From: Panopea generosa
Lineage: Eukaryota; Mollusca; Bivalvia; Adapedonta; Hiatellidae
Direction of reading: 5' to 3'
DNA: 64,000 nt
Assembly: GCA_029582155.1 (NCBI GenBank)
Contig: CM055902.1
Location: 19,891,748-19,955,747 of the forward strand
Positions 1 through 12,640 of this stretch are shown here, piece by piece. Every line of letters begins with the position of its first letter. Position 1 is the stretch's first letter. Made by a program: the position numbers and the translations under genes. The notes under the pieces are model-generated. The model did not search any database. It worked only from the letters and a program-made list of their open reading frames with translations, and was not told the origin of the DNA.

Positions 1-937
1 AGTGCTTGCTCAAGGACACCACACAAATCAAAGGAGGATCTACCACTTGACGGCGCGCTCCACTTTCATCTGAAGGGCATATGGCAGTTTTTAATTTTTT
101 TTACTTAAAACTTTACTTTTTGCTGGGAATGGTCAGTATTGTAAAGAATTCCATTGTTCAGTGAAAGAATTTTTATTTGAATTTTTGAGATGAATAGAAT
201 ATTGGGTTATTCAAAAAAACGAAATTTTACGTGAATATTTGAGTGTTCATAACATCTCAATTGGTTGTTTTTCCTTCTCCAAGTCCATGACACATGTGAC
301 ATATAACAATTATATTGTCCAACAACGACAAGAGTATTTTTTCCTTGTTAATGGGAAGAGGGCCAAGCTTTTGAGATTGGATAAAAAACAGCACAATCGT
401 GAATTTGGGAATTTTGTAGGTTTCATCAAGCTGGAAAATAAAATTTTCTCATTTTGGAAATTATTTTTTCCTCAATTTGGAATGAACATGATTTTCAAAA
501 GTATCCAAATATATGCCTCTATTTAATTATCTAAAGGTAAAAAAGCCCTGTGCCTGTATTACTTTTGTTGATTTTAATAATACCAGTATTGACAGCCACT
601 AAGCTGTGATATGTTTTATAACAAATAAGAATATTCTGATTTATTTATTTCAATAATATTTAAAATATATGTAGAACTCTACCATATTGTATTGGTAAAT
701 CTTTTGTTCTATAAATCAAAATGAATAGTACATCAGCTTAGGGGATATTCTGTATTATGTGTACTGAACTATGCATACTGTTCTACATGCAAACTGAACT
801 GCATATACTGCACTTTGTGAACTATACTGTATTGATGTACTGCATTACGTGTACAATATATTGTACTTAGTGTACTCGAGTCCTGTGTGTTATTTGTTGT
901 CCTTTGTGTACTAAGCAATTATATGTAAAGTGTCCAT
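1..937. other. Intronic/unresolved DNA, no gene seen
   Basis: This stretch lies downstream (minus direction) of the last ALDH3 exon in the window and should be intron. I found no further ALDH3 exon here; the expected next exon would begin with an Asn-Cys-Val-type beta strand. The first 80 bases are less AT-rich and open in several frames but match nothing I recognise. Short degenerate runs based on 'actg' and 'gtact' occur around 750-870. Confidence 0.5.
130..275 (+). repeat. Dispersed repeat, copy 1 (second copy near 7430-7580)
   Basis: The segment with 'attttacgtgaatat', followed by a 'gagtgttcataacatctcaa'-like run, recurs diverged at 7430-7580 ('tattttacgtgaatatgcga', then 'caaactctcaatcagttg'). 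The two copies flank the ALDH3 exons. No open frame, terminal inverted repeat or tRNA-like box is visible, so I cannot assign a class. Confidence 0.4.
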
Positions 938-939
938 AC

Positions 940-3900
940 CTGCTGCTATAGCGCCCATCATGGGTAACAACGTAGTCTGTATGGGGTAGTTCCATGGCGC
1001 TATCACCAGACTGACACCAAGAGGTTCACGGCGGATGTATACACTGTCCATTATATTCAATAACCCTTTTTTTACCTAGGTAAAATAATTATAAACAGTG
1101 ATAGCATATTGTCACCCAGTCTGCTATGGTTACAAGAAGAAAAACACCAATACATGGTAAACAATACACTGTACCCACATGGCAAAATGTATCCTTGAGT
1201 GTTCTATCAGGTAGACCAACAGCCCAAGGCTCAGAAGGTCCGATTAGCTCAGTCAGTCAGCGTCTGACTATCAATCCAGGGGTCGTGAGTTCGGAGCTCG
1301 TGATGATTGATATACGACATTGTGTCTCATTATCATTCCTCTATCACCACTGATTCAAGTGGGAAAGTTATCAGTTACTTGCGGAGATGGGGTGCGCTTG
1401 AGTACTGGTTAATCCCAGGAAACAGTGGTTAGGTTAACTGATCACCCTCGATGGCATGAAAATGACGCTAAATATTCAATCAATCAATCAATCAGAAGGT
1501 CATAGTCTGCCCCCCTCCCCCCGCCACTGTATGTACGGTATGATGTCCAGGAAAAATGATTTGTTGCAAAAGCTTGTTTCACGATCTATATAAAATAAGT
1601 TACAGTAGTCTTAAAATGTGATTGCCATACAATAACTGTTATTGTAACTGTGTTATTAATATTGTAATTGAACACTACTGTTACAACATAAAATAATACA
1701 AAATACAATTGTATTTCAATGGACTGTACAGTATGTAAAACTGTGGTTCATGGGGCGGGGATAAATGTGTACCTTGGTTTAACTGTACACAAGGCTTTTT
1801 TCCTGTAAATTTTGTTGAGCACCATTTTTCAGCACTAGTAACAAGTATGATACATGTATGTTTTGGTAAATGTATGAATCATCTTAAATAAGGCTACTAC
1901 AATATCATGTATTAATAATACATGCTATCAAGGAACTATAGAAGGATATACTATAGTTCCTTGATGAGATTGTAGTAGCCTTATTAATAATACATGATAC
2001 TATTGTAGTAGCCTTATTATTAATCAATTATAAAGTAACTTATTCAATAGTATTTGATAGTTCAAGTACCCTTATAAGATGAATATTATATTTACACAAT
2101 GCTTTAATATATGTTAAAAATTTGAACTGTTTTAAGTGGGGATTTTATTTGTTGAAATAAGATGCTGAGAAACCAGGAGTATCCAACTATCCATTAATGT
2201 GCATTTCAAATATATGTTTCTATCCTATATTAGAATAATATTGCCATAAAAATATAGTAAAGGAGTGTTAATAAATGGACAACATGTCATATTTAAAAGT
2301 TAATACAATTGAGAAGTTTGCATTTTCAATGTTTGATTCTGTAATTTTCATTAGGTGTCAGTGTATTTCCAAATAAATATACATTTTATAAAAGGAAACA
2401 TTAATAGTTAAGTCTTAAACATCAATAATACTTGGGACCGCTATAACCGATGCCCCAATTTTTTAGGATCCAACTTTTGAAGGCGCCGACTTTTATACCG
2501 GGTTTCTCAAATTTTTGTTAACATACGGTAGGCAACATCCGGGTGTTTTTTCGTATTTTTTCTTCAATTTATGTACAAAATAAACAATTTTAAGTGGGGA
2601 TTTCATTCTAGTTTTGTTGAAGTAAGATGCTGAGAAAACCTTTTACAATTCCATTGTTTTGCTTACTTGCATAAAGCCCATACTATACACTGCGATCTAT
2701 TGCTAGTTGTCTTGATCAGAGAAATGGTTGTGACATACTTTATTAAGTTTTCTGTTCCAATTGATTGCATACATACTACATAGATTTCACGTGATTGGGA
2801 GGTTTATGAATCAATTGAAAGGTAATGCCGACACCTTTTTAAATATTGTGAAAAACATTGTCAACACCTTCAGTTGCTTATCAAAACAATCGCACATGGT
2901 GCGTGCGTGACTGCGTGTGTGTTTACGCTGGCTTCCTAGTTTGTTATAATTCTACGTTCTATGAAAATAATATGATAATGCACTAAAAGCGGTATAAGAA
3001 GAGGGCAGGGCAGCATAGAAAAAGGGCAGGGTGGCCCGCGCCCATGCCGCTTTAGGGGAAACACTAGCCTAAGCCTTCTAGATTGGGAAACAAACACTGC
3101 AACTGAGGGGAAATTTGGAAACTGGAAAATAAAGTGTAACACTTACAACCATTAACAGATATTGCAATAATTCTCCATATCCATATGAATAATTTAAATA
3201 TGCTTTATTGTTTTATATATATGTTATTTGGTGTGCAGATCTCAGTTATTTTTCTCCAAAAAAGCTAAAACAAACCATGTACTGGCAAGTCTTTAATATA
3301 AAAATTAACATTTTAAGTATACACTACAGTATTATACTATTCAGGAATTGGTCATCTCCTCTTAATATGCCACTGTAAATTGTATATACAAGAACCAACA
3401 GTGCTCCTAGTAAGCTTTTCTTCAAATGAGTATTTTACCCTTAACCTTGAATATTACTTTTCCAGGTTTGACTGTGAATACGACTTTTCCATGTCGGGAC
3501 TTTAAATAACATCCCTTGTATACCTAATACCGCGCTATTACCGGGAATGCCTGTATAATTAACAATATCCCAGACATGCTCAAAGCTCCAACTTCCGTTA
3601 CCGTTGGCATTTGTTTACATTTTGTACCGGCAACTGTTTATTACTTAGCACACTTCAGTTACTTAATTACTTTTATTTTTGATACCATTATTAACATGGC
3701 TGAAATATTTTTAGCCTCGCGGTAATAGGTATGACCAGTATACTTTCCAAGGTTTGACCTTAAAGGGATTATATTGGCATAATACCGTCAATTCCCTGTC
3801 CTAAATACACACGCCCAGCATGAAGATACACTTATAACTTATAAAATCGGGTTTCTGAAGCCACGTTTTTGTTTACATTCACCATTTTCAACGAACCACT

Positions 3901-6900
3901 TTCGGGTTTCCGATTAATCATCGGACAACATCATGAAGACTTGTTCCCGATCTCGTTTTCGAGGCTTTGTTCGGGAAGTTTATGGAGTTAATGTAAACAT
4001 TGTGCATTACTTTATTACGGGACATATAAAAGTTTTGGCTAATATTCAATTAATGATAATTTGGTAACTTTCAAGTAAATAAAGGTTATATGTCAATACA
4101 TAAACATTATTTTGTGCATGCTGCGTACAGGAAAAGTCTGGATTAACAGCGTGTTTGTGTTACTTGTCAATATAATCTCTTTAAATATTTTACCTTTTCT
4201 GGTGAGGTCCATTCTGTCAAGTTGTTTAGAATGTTGATCAATTCGTTACGGGTTAAATCCAACTCCATCACCATAAACTCAAACTTCGACTACAAAATAA
4301 CATATATATGTATGTTTCATCATCACATAATATACAGCCTTGAGGTGAATAACATTATGTTAAATATTTCCAATATTTTCACTGGGGTGTATCATTGATA
4401 ACACTCATTATATAACTCTTCAATCATGGCATTGTCAGACCTCTTTCCCTATTTACTGTACTGATTATCTAAATGACATTTCAGAACAGAACATATATTT
4501 TATTAATATGCACATCATCATACAATATATATATAATAGAACATAAATATATATTACATTTCAATTATATGAAAAACATTTCAAAAACTGTTGTCACGTG
4601 AGTAAGGTAACATTTCCAAATATATACTCTTTTAAACAAATGACATATGTTAAGGATAAACAAAGTGTTATAGGAAAGTGAAACACAAAGTTTAAATGCG
4701 GCTTTTAGATATTTGGCAAGTTTTGTAATTGCATCAATATCAGTACTCTAAATAAAAGTTCTATGAATTTAAACATACTTGGGTTTTCATAATAATAACG
4801 TTCAATAAAATTATCTTTACAATGATATTATACAACGAATAACGGAAACTAAGAACATGTTCACAAATCATGGTGTACCGAGGACTCCGCCCACCAATAA
4901 AACGGATTGCGCCATGTAACCTGTTTTAAAAATTATAGTACCTTATTTAAGTCTTGCTTTATGACATCACAGAATTGTTCCTTATTTTCATCCAGCATGG
5001 TCAACATGTTCTGTAGCTGGGTCCTCCTCCACTCCAGTGACTTAGTCCGCCCACTTCTAAATACTGCTCGTAGGGCACTGACAGTCTGTAAATTTTTATA
5101 AAATTTCATACTTCTCTAAGGGCACTGAAAGTCTGTAAATCACTTAATTTGTTCAATAGTTCATGCATCATGTTGTTGTCATACTTTCTATGTATAATAC
5201 ATATAACCCAAATAAATATATCTGTCTATCTATACTGCTCTGATGTTGGTCACTGACAGACTGAAAATATTATTTGATATTGCCCTATGGTCACTGACAG
5301 ACTAAATATAATTTGAAACTGCTTGATGGTCACTGACAGACTGTAAATATAATTTGACACTGCTCTCTAGTCACTGACAGATTGTTAATATAATTTAATT
5401 CTAATCCATAGTCACTGACAGCCTCTATTCATAATTTGATAATGTTGCATGATCACTGATAGACTGTAACTATAATATGATATTGCTCTATGCTAACTGA
5501 CGGACTGTAAATATAGTTCGATATTGCCCTATGGTCACTGACAGACTGTTACTATAATTTGATATTTTGGTCACTGATAGACTGTAAATATAATTTGATA
5601 TTGCCCTATGGTCACTGACAGACTGTAAATATAATTTGATACTGCTTTATGGTCACTGACAGATTGTAAATATAATTTGATATTGCTCTATGTTCACTGA
5701 GAGACTGTAAATATAATTTGATATTGCCCTATGATCACTGATAGACTGTAAATATAATATGATATCACCTTATTGTCAATGAAAGACTGTAAATATAATT
5801 TGATACTTCTTTATGGTCACTGACAGACTGTTAATATAATTTGATACTTCTTTTTGGTCACTGACAGACTGTTAATATAATTTGATATTGCCCTATGGTC
5901 ACTGATAGACTGTAAATATAATATGATATTGCCTTATTGTCACTGACAGACCGTAAATATAATTTAATATTACCCTATGGTCATTGACAGACTGTAAATA
6001 TAATTTGATACTACTTTTTGGTCACTGACAGACTGTATTAAAATATAATTTGATATTTTGGTCACTGACAGACTGTAAATATAATTTAATATTGCCCAAT
6101 GGTCATTGACAGACTAAATATAATTTAATATTGCCCAATGGTCATTGACAGACTGTAAATATAATTTGATACTACATTTTGGTCACTGACAGACTGTTAA
6201 TATAATATGATATTGCCCAATGGTCACTGACAGACTGTAAATATAATTTAATATTGCCCAATGGTCATTGACAGACTGTAAATATAATTTGATACTACTT
6301 TTTGGTCACTGACAGACTGTAAATATAATATGATATTGCCCAATGGTCACTGACAGACTGTAAATATAATTTAATATTACCCTATGGTCATTGACAGACT
6401 GTAAATATAATTTGATACTACTTTTTGGTCACTGACAGACTGTATTAAAATATAATTTGATATTGCCCAATGGTCACTGACAGACTGTAAATATAATTTA
6501 ATATTGCCCAATGGTCATTGACAGACTGTAAATATAATTTGATACTACTTTTTGGTCACTGACAGACTGTAAATATAATATGATATTGCCCAATGGTCAC
6601 TGACAGACTGTAAATATAATTTAATATTACCCTATGGTCATTGACAGACTAAATATAATTCGATACTACTTTTTGGTCACTGACAGACTGTAAATATAAT
6701 TTGATATTGCCCAATGGTCACCGACAGACTGTAAATATAATTTGATATTACCCTATGGTCACTGACAAGACTGTAAATATAATTTGATACTGCCATATGG
6801 TCACTGACAGACTGTAACTATAATTTGATATTGCCCTATGGTCACTGACAGACTGTTACTATAATATACATCAGCTTGTCTGTGGAAAATGGCGACACTT

Positions 6901-7961
6901 GATGTCAATTGCTAAATGGATTATCAACTTGTTTCATTGACAGCCCATGTCTGGTCAATTAGAGGAATAGTGTGTACAATTTTCAAACAGTTTCTCATTT
7001 CCACCAAGGAAGACTTTGAGCTTGATTTGTCTAATTTGTTTCACAATCAAAGTAAAATACATAAGTTTAAATTAACAGTTTCAAAAACATCAAAGCTCTA
7101 TCATGTTAAGATTCTCCAAGAACAAGGACTTGTTTAGAATGATAGGAAACTTGCATCATCATATCCTGACTAAATGTTGATAAAACAGCACACAAAGGAT
7201 TCATTATTAAGCAAATTTATCATTCATATCTCACAGGCAACTAATTTCATAACATAAACTGTAAGCTGTATGTAATCTTAGATGTTTAAACATTTTTCGA
7301 TCATGGAAAATGATCTTGAATTAAAGGTATTGTCGTTTGAAGGAAAATTTCACGTAATTTGTCGTTATTTTAGCTGCAATATACAAATTTTGAAATCAGA
7401 TTCACTTCAACAATTTTAAACACAAACTGTTGAATGAAATTCTCAACTGCAAAAATTTTGATTTGTGTTCCTGAGGCGAATGGATAAGATAACTGAAAAC
7501 GAGATATTGCAATATTTTACGTGAATATGCGAGCGTTTACAAACTCTCAATCAGTTGCATTTCCTTTTCTATATAATTCCTTGCCAACAACAAGGAAGTT
7601 AATCCTAAAATCCAAAATATTTCGGGGGGGGGGGGGGGGGGGGGGTCGAGGGGGTGAACATTATTTTCATCGAGTCACTGTTGGATGTCCAACACTGGAA
7701 TAAGAAATAACTTCAAGTTTCTGATAAAATCTGAGAACGCTGAAAGCTAGAATATTGCCCCCTGACACCACTTGTATCATATGTCGCTGAATCATAGATC
7801 TCTAATGCGAGATTCTGACGTTGTCAGTCTGCGCAAAATCTCGCAGTATTTTCAAATATCATACATCATAACAAACGACGTAAGCAGTTTTATCAGTATC
7901 AAAGACATAATATGAAGTATATTGATATAACAAAATTGCTTACTTGTGAATAGTTTGCCAT
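940..7961 (-). CDS. ALDH3: ALDH3-type aldehyde dehydrogenase, N-terminal four coding exons (partial)
   Basis: This is probably an NAD(P)-dependent dehydrogenase oxidising medium- or long-chain aldehydes to acids; vertebrate ALDH3A2 is a membrane-bound member. Coding exons on the minus strand are 7961-7944 (ATG, 6 codons, MANYSQ), 5085-4942 (48 codons), 4289-4194 (32 codons) and 1075-940 (45 codons plus 1 base). All junctions are GT-AG and the phases agree (0, 0, 0, then 1), giving 131 residues. In order they show the family's N-terminal helices ([28 protein letters not shown]), then YIRREPLGV and APWNYP. Asn115 in WNYP matches the conserved catalytic Asn of the family. The catalytic Cys and the C-terminal anchor lie off the left edge. 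Intron 1 contains a satellite seeded by the exon 2 acceptor; intron 3 carries a SINE. The start is chosen because the ATG exon is in phase and ends with a good donor (CAA|GTAAGC). Identity to subfamily level is not certain. Confidence 0.93.
1231..1494 (+). mobile_element. tRNA-derived SINE (head type 1)
   Basis: A box-A-like 'tagctcagtcagtcagcg' is followed about 40 bases later by a decayed box B (gagttcggagctc), then a body containing 'gaaagttatcagttacttgc' and a tail of (aatc)n at about 1474-1494. A second copy lies inverted at 26600-26890 with the same 'tatcaatccaggggt' segment. It sits antisense in ALDH3 intron 3. Confidence 0.75.
1887..2019. repeat. Nested inverted repeat (hairpin-forming, MITE-like)
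   Basis: The left arm starts aataaggctactacaat at 1887 and contains 'tatcaaggaactatag'. The right arm reads 'ctatagttccttgat' then 'attgtagtagccttatt' to about 1984. A further copy of the outer arm, again in inverted orientation, ends near 2019. The loop is about 9 bases. No target duplication is clear. Confidence 0.6.
2040..4190. other. ALDH3 intron 3 remainder, no feature seen
   Basis: AT-rich sequence with no open frame with recognisable content, no repeats of note and no RNA gene. It lies between the exons ending at 4194 and starting at 1075 and is transcribed as intron. Confidence 0.55.
5115..6870. repeat. 41-bp satellite seeded by the ALDH3 exon 2 splice acceptor
   Basis: About 40 units of roughly 41-43 bp with a core 'ggtcactgacagactgtaaa' then 'tataatttgata' and a variable 'ttgccctatg' or 'ctactttttg'. 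Read on the minus strand each unit gives 'TTTACAGTCTGTCAGTGACC', nearly the real exon 2 acceptor and first exon bases 'TTTACAGACTGTCAGTGCCC'. The copy at 5119-5139 nearest the exon differs from the exon boundary by a single base over 21. All units sit in ALDH3 intron 1, upstream of the authentic acceptor in transcription order. Longer alternations of two or three unit variants suggest higher-order amplification at 5950-6700. Confidence 0.9.
7624..7645 (+). repeat. Poly(G) run of 22
   Basis: 22 consecutive G followed by 'tcgaggggg'; it lies in ALDH3 intron 1. It could form a G-quadruplex on the plus strand and is prone to length error in assembly. Confidence 0.9.
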
Positions 7962-8200
7962 GGCGGGTGTTATCAAGGAAACTAAATAATTGTTTCCAAC
8001 TTGGTAGTCTTGATCATCTGCAACGCTTGCTTTTCCATTCGGATGTGTCTTTGTTTTGACCTACGGATAATACTAAATTCCGGTCATGTTTCCGGCGACC
8101 CGGCTACATTTCGTTACCGAGTCATTTTGTAACTGGACAATTATGGTAATTTCGAAACATTAGAAATATTTATGAATACAGATATGTCCTTTGTTCTTGA
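7962..8200 (-). promoter_or_regulatory. Likely ALDH3 5' UTR and promoter region
   Basis: Directly upstream of the ALDH3 start. Two ETS-type CCGGAA cores on the minus strand occur at 8078-8083 and 8090-8095, and GC content rises locally. No TATA box is evident. If the transcript starts far enough upstream, two short upstream frames beginning ATGACCGGA and ATGGAAAAG would precede the main start. The call rests on position and motifs only. Confidence 0.4.
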
Positions 8201-8474
8201 TTAAAATATTGAGCATAAAAAGTGTTCACGCTTTATTGTGAAGCGATAACCCGCGGGATAATGGCCTAACGGAATTTAAACCCGTTCTACTAGAGGATAA
8301 TACCAAGGTGTATATATCGTCACGGTACCACGGAACCAGCTTGAACACTGTAAAATACAGCATGGAAATAGCTTCCAGCTAATTGCACAATCATTGATAC
8401 CTGTTTTTTACCGTCGGAATACCAGAAAGAACATTCAAATACCTCTTTACGATTAACCACTTCAAGAAGCCAAT

Positions 8475-8714
8475 GTGAAAGTAAGGAATTATAAAAAACA
8501 GGAAAGTCAACAAGATATAAAAAAAGCAAGCTTTAATATGACAATGACTGTACCGTATCTATCTCCAAGACGTTCAAATCCCAGGAACATTTTGACGCTA
8601 CCAGCCCAATCTGATCACCTCGGCCTTTATGCTACGGAGGATACGGAAATACCCGATGTTTCACGATTGGCTACCAGCCCTCTCGGACACTACGTTCGAG
8701 ACTTAACAAAGTAG
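8475..8714 (+). CDS. Unrecognised short open frame, possible first exon
   Basis: 79 codons in the plus direction from ATG 8475, with internal ATGs at 8538 and 8544. The peptide is polar, with a Ser/Pro/Arg stretch (YLSPRRSNPRNILTLPA) and an end reading SPLGHYVRDLTK. No domain, signal peptide or membrane segment is visible. It may belong to the broken coding region at 9683-11104, since both share orientation and less AT-rich composition, but no splice connection can be proved. A chance open frame is the alternative. Confidence 0.25.
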   Translation: MKVRNYKKQESQQDIKKASFNMTMTVPYLSPRRSNPRNILTLPAQSDHLGLYATEDTEIPDVSRLATSPLGHYVRDLTK

Positions 8715-8777
8715 TCCCAGCCAAGGAATTATACATACAAGTCCTTGTCCCAGCGTGGGACCTATGCATGTCCTGTA

Positions 8778-8800
8778 CCTCTCTCTCTCTCCCCCCCCCC

Positions 8801-8831
<31 letters not shown>
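8778..8831 (+). repeat. Compound microsatellite (CT)n-C27-(CA)n
   Basis: About six CT repeats, a run of 27 C (8791-8817), then about seven CA repeats. Confidence 0.9.
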
Positions 8832-8832
<1 letters not shown>

Positions 8833-8884
8833 TTAATGATTTGAACGAACCAATTTCAATATGCACACTATTTTCTGGAGAGTT

Positions 8885-8955
8885 CATTTTATTTGGTTGA
8901 ATGACGATCAGTTAAACCCCTCTTTTCTGGGATCCTGAAAGAGTTCTGATTCAGT
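8885..8955 (-). mobile_element. SINE fragment (head type 1 family, 3' part)
   Basis: Inverted, diverged resemblance to the 3' half of the SINE at 1231-1494: 'gacgatcagttaa' and 'gggatcctgaaagagt' also occur in the inverted copy at 26660-26710. The head is missing. Confidence 0.45.
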
Positions 8956-9682
8956 CAGTAATACACAATGAAGATGTTATTCCCTATCATTTTCTCTCCA
9001 TTATTCCGGTCGGTGTTACATTAACAAACACCCATCGTCGGATACCCATCGTCGGATAGGCCTACCCACGTGTAATCTATTCCGATACTCCCCATTTATC
9101 ACGTGATGTATGGCGCGTATCGGAATTGACACTCGTGGATATCCGACGGTGACAAATACCTAGTTCATGAGCGATCTGATAAACATTTTAATCAGGGTCT
9201 TTCAATTGCAATAGAAATAATTGTTGTTATTTCTGATTCTGTCAGTATACTAATTCTGCTACATTGGGCTATATAGCATAGTTTAGCTAAGTTTCCTATA
9301 GTGCGTGGACCCAGTGTTGCTATTATTTCTGATTCTTTGTCAGTATACAATTTTAGCTATTCAGCTTCAGTCAATATACTTTAAGGGTGTTTCTAAGTGT
9401 TGTTATTATTTGTGATTCATAGGGCTCAGTCAATACTAGTATCCCCAAACACATCCCTCACATTTAAAAAAAAACATAACATGCCTATTACCTTAAAATG
9501 ATGAAAAACATATAAACTTGTGGGGTGGGTGGGAGGAGCCTCATAGATTAATAAAATATGTATTGGATCCTTAACACCTAGCTGAAAATCCTAGATGAAC
9601 ATCTCAATAAATTATCACAACACTTTATTGTCCTGCGAGATTTTATCAAATTGATCAATAACATCTTAATATGTATTTTCAG

Positions 9683-11104
9683 GTTGATGGCGACAATGTC
9701 CATCCGACCATTAATCAAATCTGCTAGTGTATATGCACGACCTGACGAGCATTTTCGAGTTCGAATTTTTCAACGGAGGTTTGTCAACATAAAACCAATC
9801 GTAGGTGAATCAACAACTGTGTTTCCGTGCAAAATTACAGATAAGACATTAAAACAATCAGAAAAATTCTTCGAAAGTTCAACATTTCACAGTTCTTATG
9901 ATGATGACATCAGCAGAGAGCTGAAAACACTAGTTGACTTCACTAAAGCATCTGCACAAAGCTCAAGGAAGCGAGGAATTGAGGACGTTCTTGATTCTTC
10001 CGCTGATGAATACATACTTATCAAAGGTAAACCTCCCAGAAAGAAACCGAAACAAGCTCTTTCGGAATCCCTAAGTGAGGTATTTGACATCGTTTCATCA
10101 GACGACGAACTGGATGATTCTGAAGCAGAATCTGAAGAAGATATTTTCATTTCCTTTGAAGATCGATGGGAGTTTCACGTGGTTCATCAACAGCTCGACA
10201 ACAAGATATAGCGTGTGCAGAATCGATAGATGAGTCTTCGGCCAGATTAGACAGCATACCCGTTACACTGGATAAAATGACAGACGCACCACATACGTGC
10301 GATGATGACAGGAACGTCAACATGAAATGTTGGATCATTCGTCCATACAAGGCACACGATTCCTCTGTACTGAAGCAGACGGAAAAACCGGTTGAATGTC
10401 TGTCTGAAGTTGAACAACTTATGTCTAAAGCAGATGTTTACCACGTGAAGCCTATCAAGGAAGTTAATGGAGAACCGGGCGTTACTTCATAAATACACAA
10501 AAGAGATTGTAACATAATGTAGAACATTTCAAAGCCACATGTTCCTTGCGAAAACTTTCAATGTTGGAACTTGTCATATTACCATGTTCGTGTTTAGACA
10601 TAATAACCTGATCAACAAGATATCACGTAAAAAAGTGTCTCATCCGTAAATAGTAGGTCCAACGTTCCTTCACTCAGACAAGTCCATGGAGACATACAAG
10701 AAATTCTTTGACGATGTTCAGAAACAATCAAGCATTCCAACATGGACGTTGATAGCGACGATTTTCTCAAAACAATTTGGGGAACAGAAAGATCCCAAAT
10801 AAATGCTGCGAGACTAGCTTTTAGGTCAAATATGACAATGTGTGGTAACGAGCACAAGTTGGGAAGAATTAAGGTTCAAATGCTTTAAGCTTTTTGTTGT
10901 GGCAAGCTGACTGGCACCATCACGGAACTAGTCAAGTACATACAAACACAACTGTTCGATGTTCAGAGTCGATTTATGAGGTCAGCGTTCATTGGTGATA
11001 AAAACTCGGATTATAAGTTGACCAATCAGGCACGTGCTACGGTGTCGAAATGGCATGGGCAAGCAGACGCTTACCAACGGTTTTTAGAACTCAGTACACA
11101 GTGA
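9683..11104 (+). pseudogene. Unrecognised, broken coding region with acidic, NLS-bearing N-terminus
   Basis: An acceptor-like 'gtattttcag' precedes ATG 9687. The first frame runs to 10211 and encodes a Ser/Asp/Glu-rich protein with basic nuclear-localisation-like motifs (SRKRGIED, PPRKKPKQ) followed by an acidic tract (SSDDELDDSEAESEED). From about 10166 the likely continuation lies in another frame and runs to 10492. After about 200 poorly coding bases, coding-like sequence resumes at about 10680 and in particular from 10742 (MDVDSDDFLKTIWGTERS) to a stop at 11104, with one internal TAA inside 'caaatgctttaagct'. Two or more frame changes and an internal stop indicate decay, though unseen introns could explain some of them. 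I do not recognise the family. No terminal repeats surround it. Confidence 0.5.
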
Positions 11105-11225
11105 AAAGTCACAATTTCACCAGGCTGTTAGTCTTGTTTATTGTATAATGCATACGGTAAGAAAGACATACAGTTAGAAGTGATAAGATTTTCAAAATGT
11201 ACGTCGGGGATTTCAAGTTATCAAA

Positions 11226-12640
11226 CATGGCACTTCTTCATGAATATTGATGCTGTTTCGTGAACATTGACACTGTTTCGTGAATATTGGCATTGTTTTG
11301 TGAATATTGACACTGTTTCGTGAACCGCGACACTGTTTCGTGAACATTGACACTGTTTCCTATATGTACACTGCTTCGTGAATATTGCCACTTTTTTGCG
11401 AATATGTACACTGTTTCGTGAACATTGGCACTGTTTCGTATATATTGGCAATGTTTCGTAAATATTGGTACTGTTCCGTGAACACTGACACTGTTGCGTG
11501 AAATTTACACTGTTTCGTGAATATGGACACTGTTTTGTGAACATTAACACTGTTACGTGAACATTAACACTGTTACGTGAACATTAACGCTGTTACGTGA
11601 ACATTAACACTCTTTCGTGAACATTGACACTGTTTTGTGGAACATGACACTGTTTCGTGAATATTGGCATTATTGTGTGATTATTGACACTGTTTCGTAA
11701 TCATTGACACTGTTTCGTGAATATGTACACTGTTTCGTTAACATTGACACTGTTTCGTGAATACTGGCACTGTTTCGTGAATATTGGACTGTTTTGTGAT
11801 TATTGACACTGTTTCGTAAACATTGACACCATTTCGTTAATATTAAAACTGTTTCGTGAACATTGACATTGGTTCGTGAATATTGACACTGTATCGTCAA
11901 TATCTAAACTGTTTCGTGAATAGTGAATATTTAAACTGATTCGTGAACACTGTTTTGTGAACATTGACAACGTTTCGGGAATATTTAAACTGTTTCGTGA
12001 ACATTGACACTGTTTCGTGTTAATTTAAACTATTTCGTGAACACTGACACTGTTTTGTGAATATTTAAATTGTTTCGTGAACTTTGACACTGTTTCATGA
12101 ATATTAAAACTGTTCGTGAACATTGACACCGTTTTGTGAATATTTGAACTGTTTCGTGAACATTGACATTGGTTCGTGAATATTGACACTGTATCGTCAA
12201 TATCTAAACTGTTTCGTGAATAGTGAATATTTAAACTGATTCGTGAACACTGTTTTGTGAACATTGACAACGTTTCGGGAATATTTAAACTGTTTCGTGA
12301 ACATTGACACTGTTTCGTGTTAATTTAAACTATTTCGTGAACACTGACACTGTTTTGTGAATATTTAAATTGTTTCGTGAACTTTGACACTGTTTCATGA
12401 ATATTAAAACTGTTCGTGAACATTGACACCGTTTTATGAATATTTGAACTGTTTCGTGAACATTGACACTGTTTCGTGAACATTTACACGGTATCGTAAA
12501 TATTTAAACTGTTTCGTGCACATTGCCACTGTTTCGTGAATATTTAAACTGTGTCGTGAATATTGACACTGTTTCGTAAACTTTGACACTGTTTCGTAAC
12601 AACTGCATTGTTTCGTGAATATCAGGCCTGTCTCTTATGA
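11226..12640. repeat. 20-bp satellite, left array
   Basis: Degenerate 18-20 bp units around 'cactgtttcgtgaacattga'. A 300-bp higher-order unit is visible: 11821-12120 and 12121-12420 are nearly the same. The array passes directly into the single-copy part of the duplicated block at about 12630. Open frames through it on the minus strand are by-products of the repeat. Confidence 0.92.

Noticed and set aside
1126-1353. 75-codon frame on the plus strand near 1200
   Set aside because: It runs through the SINE head and antisense ALDH3 intron sequence.
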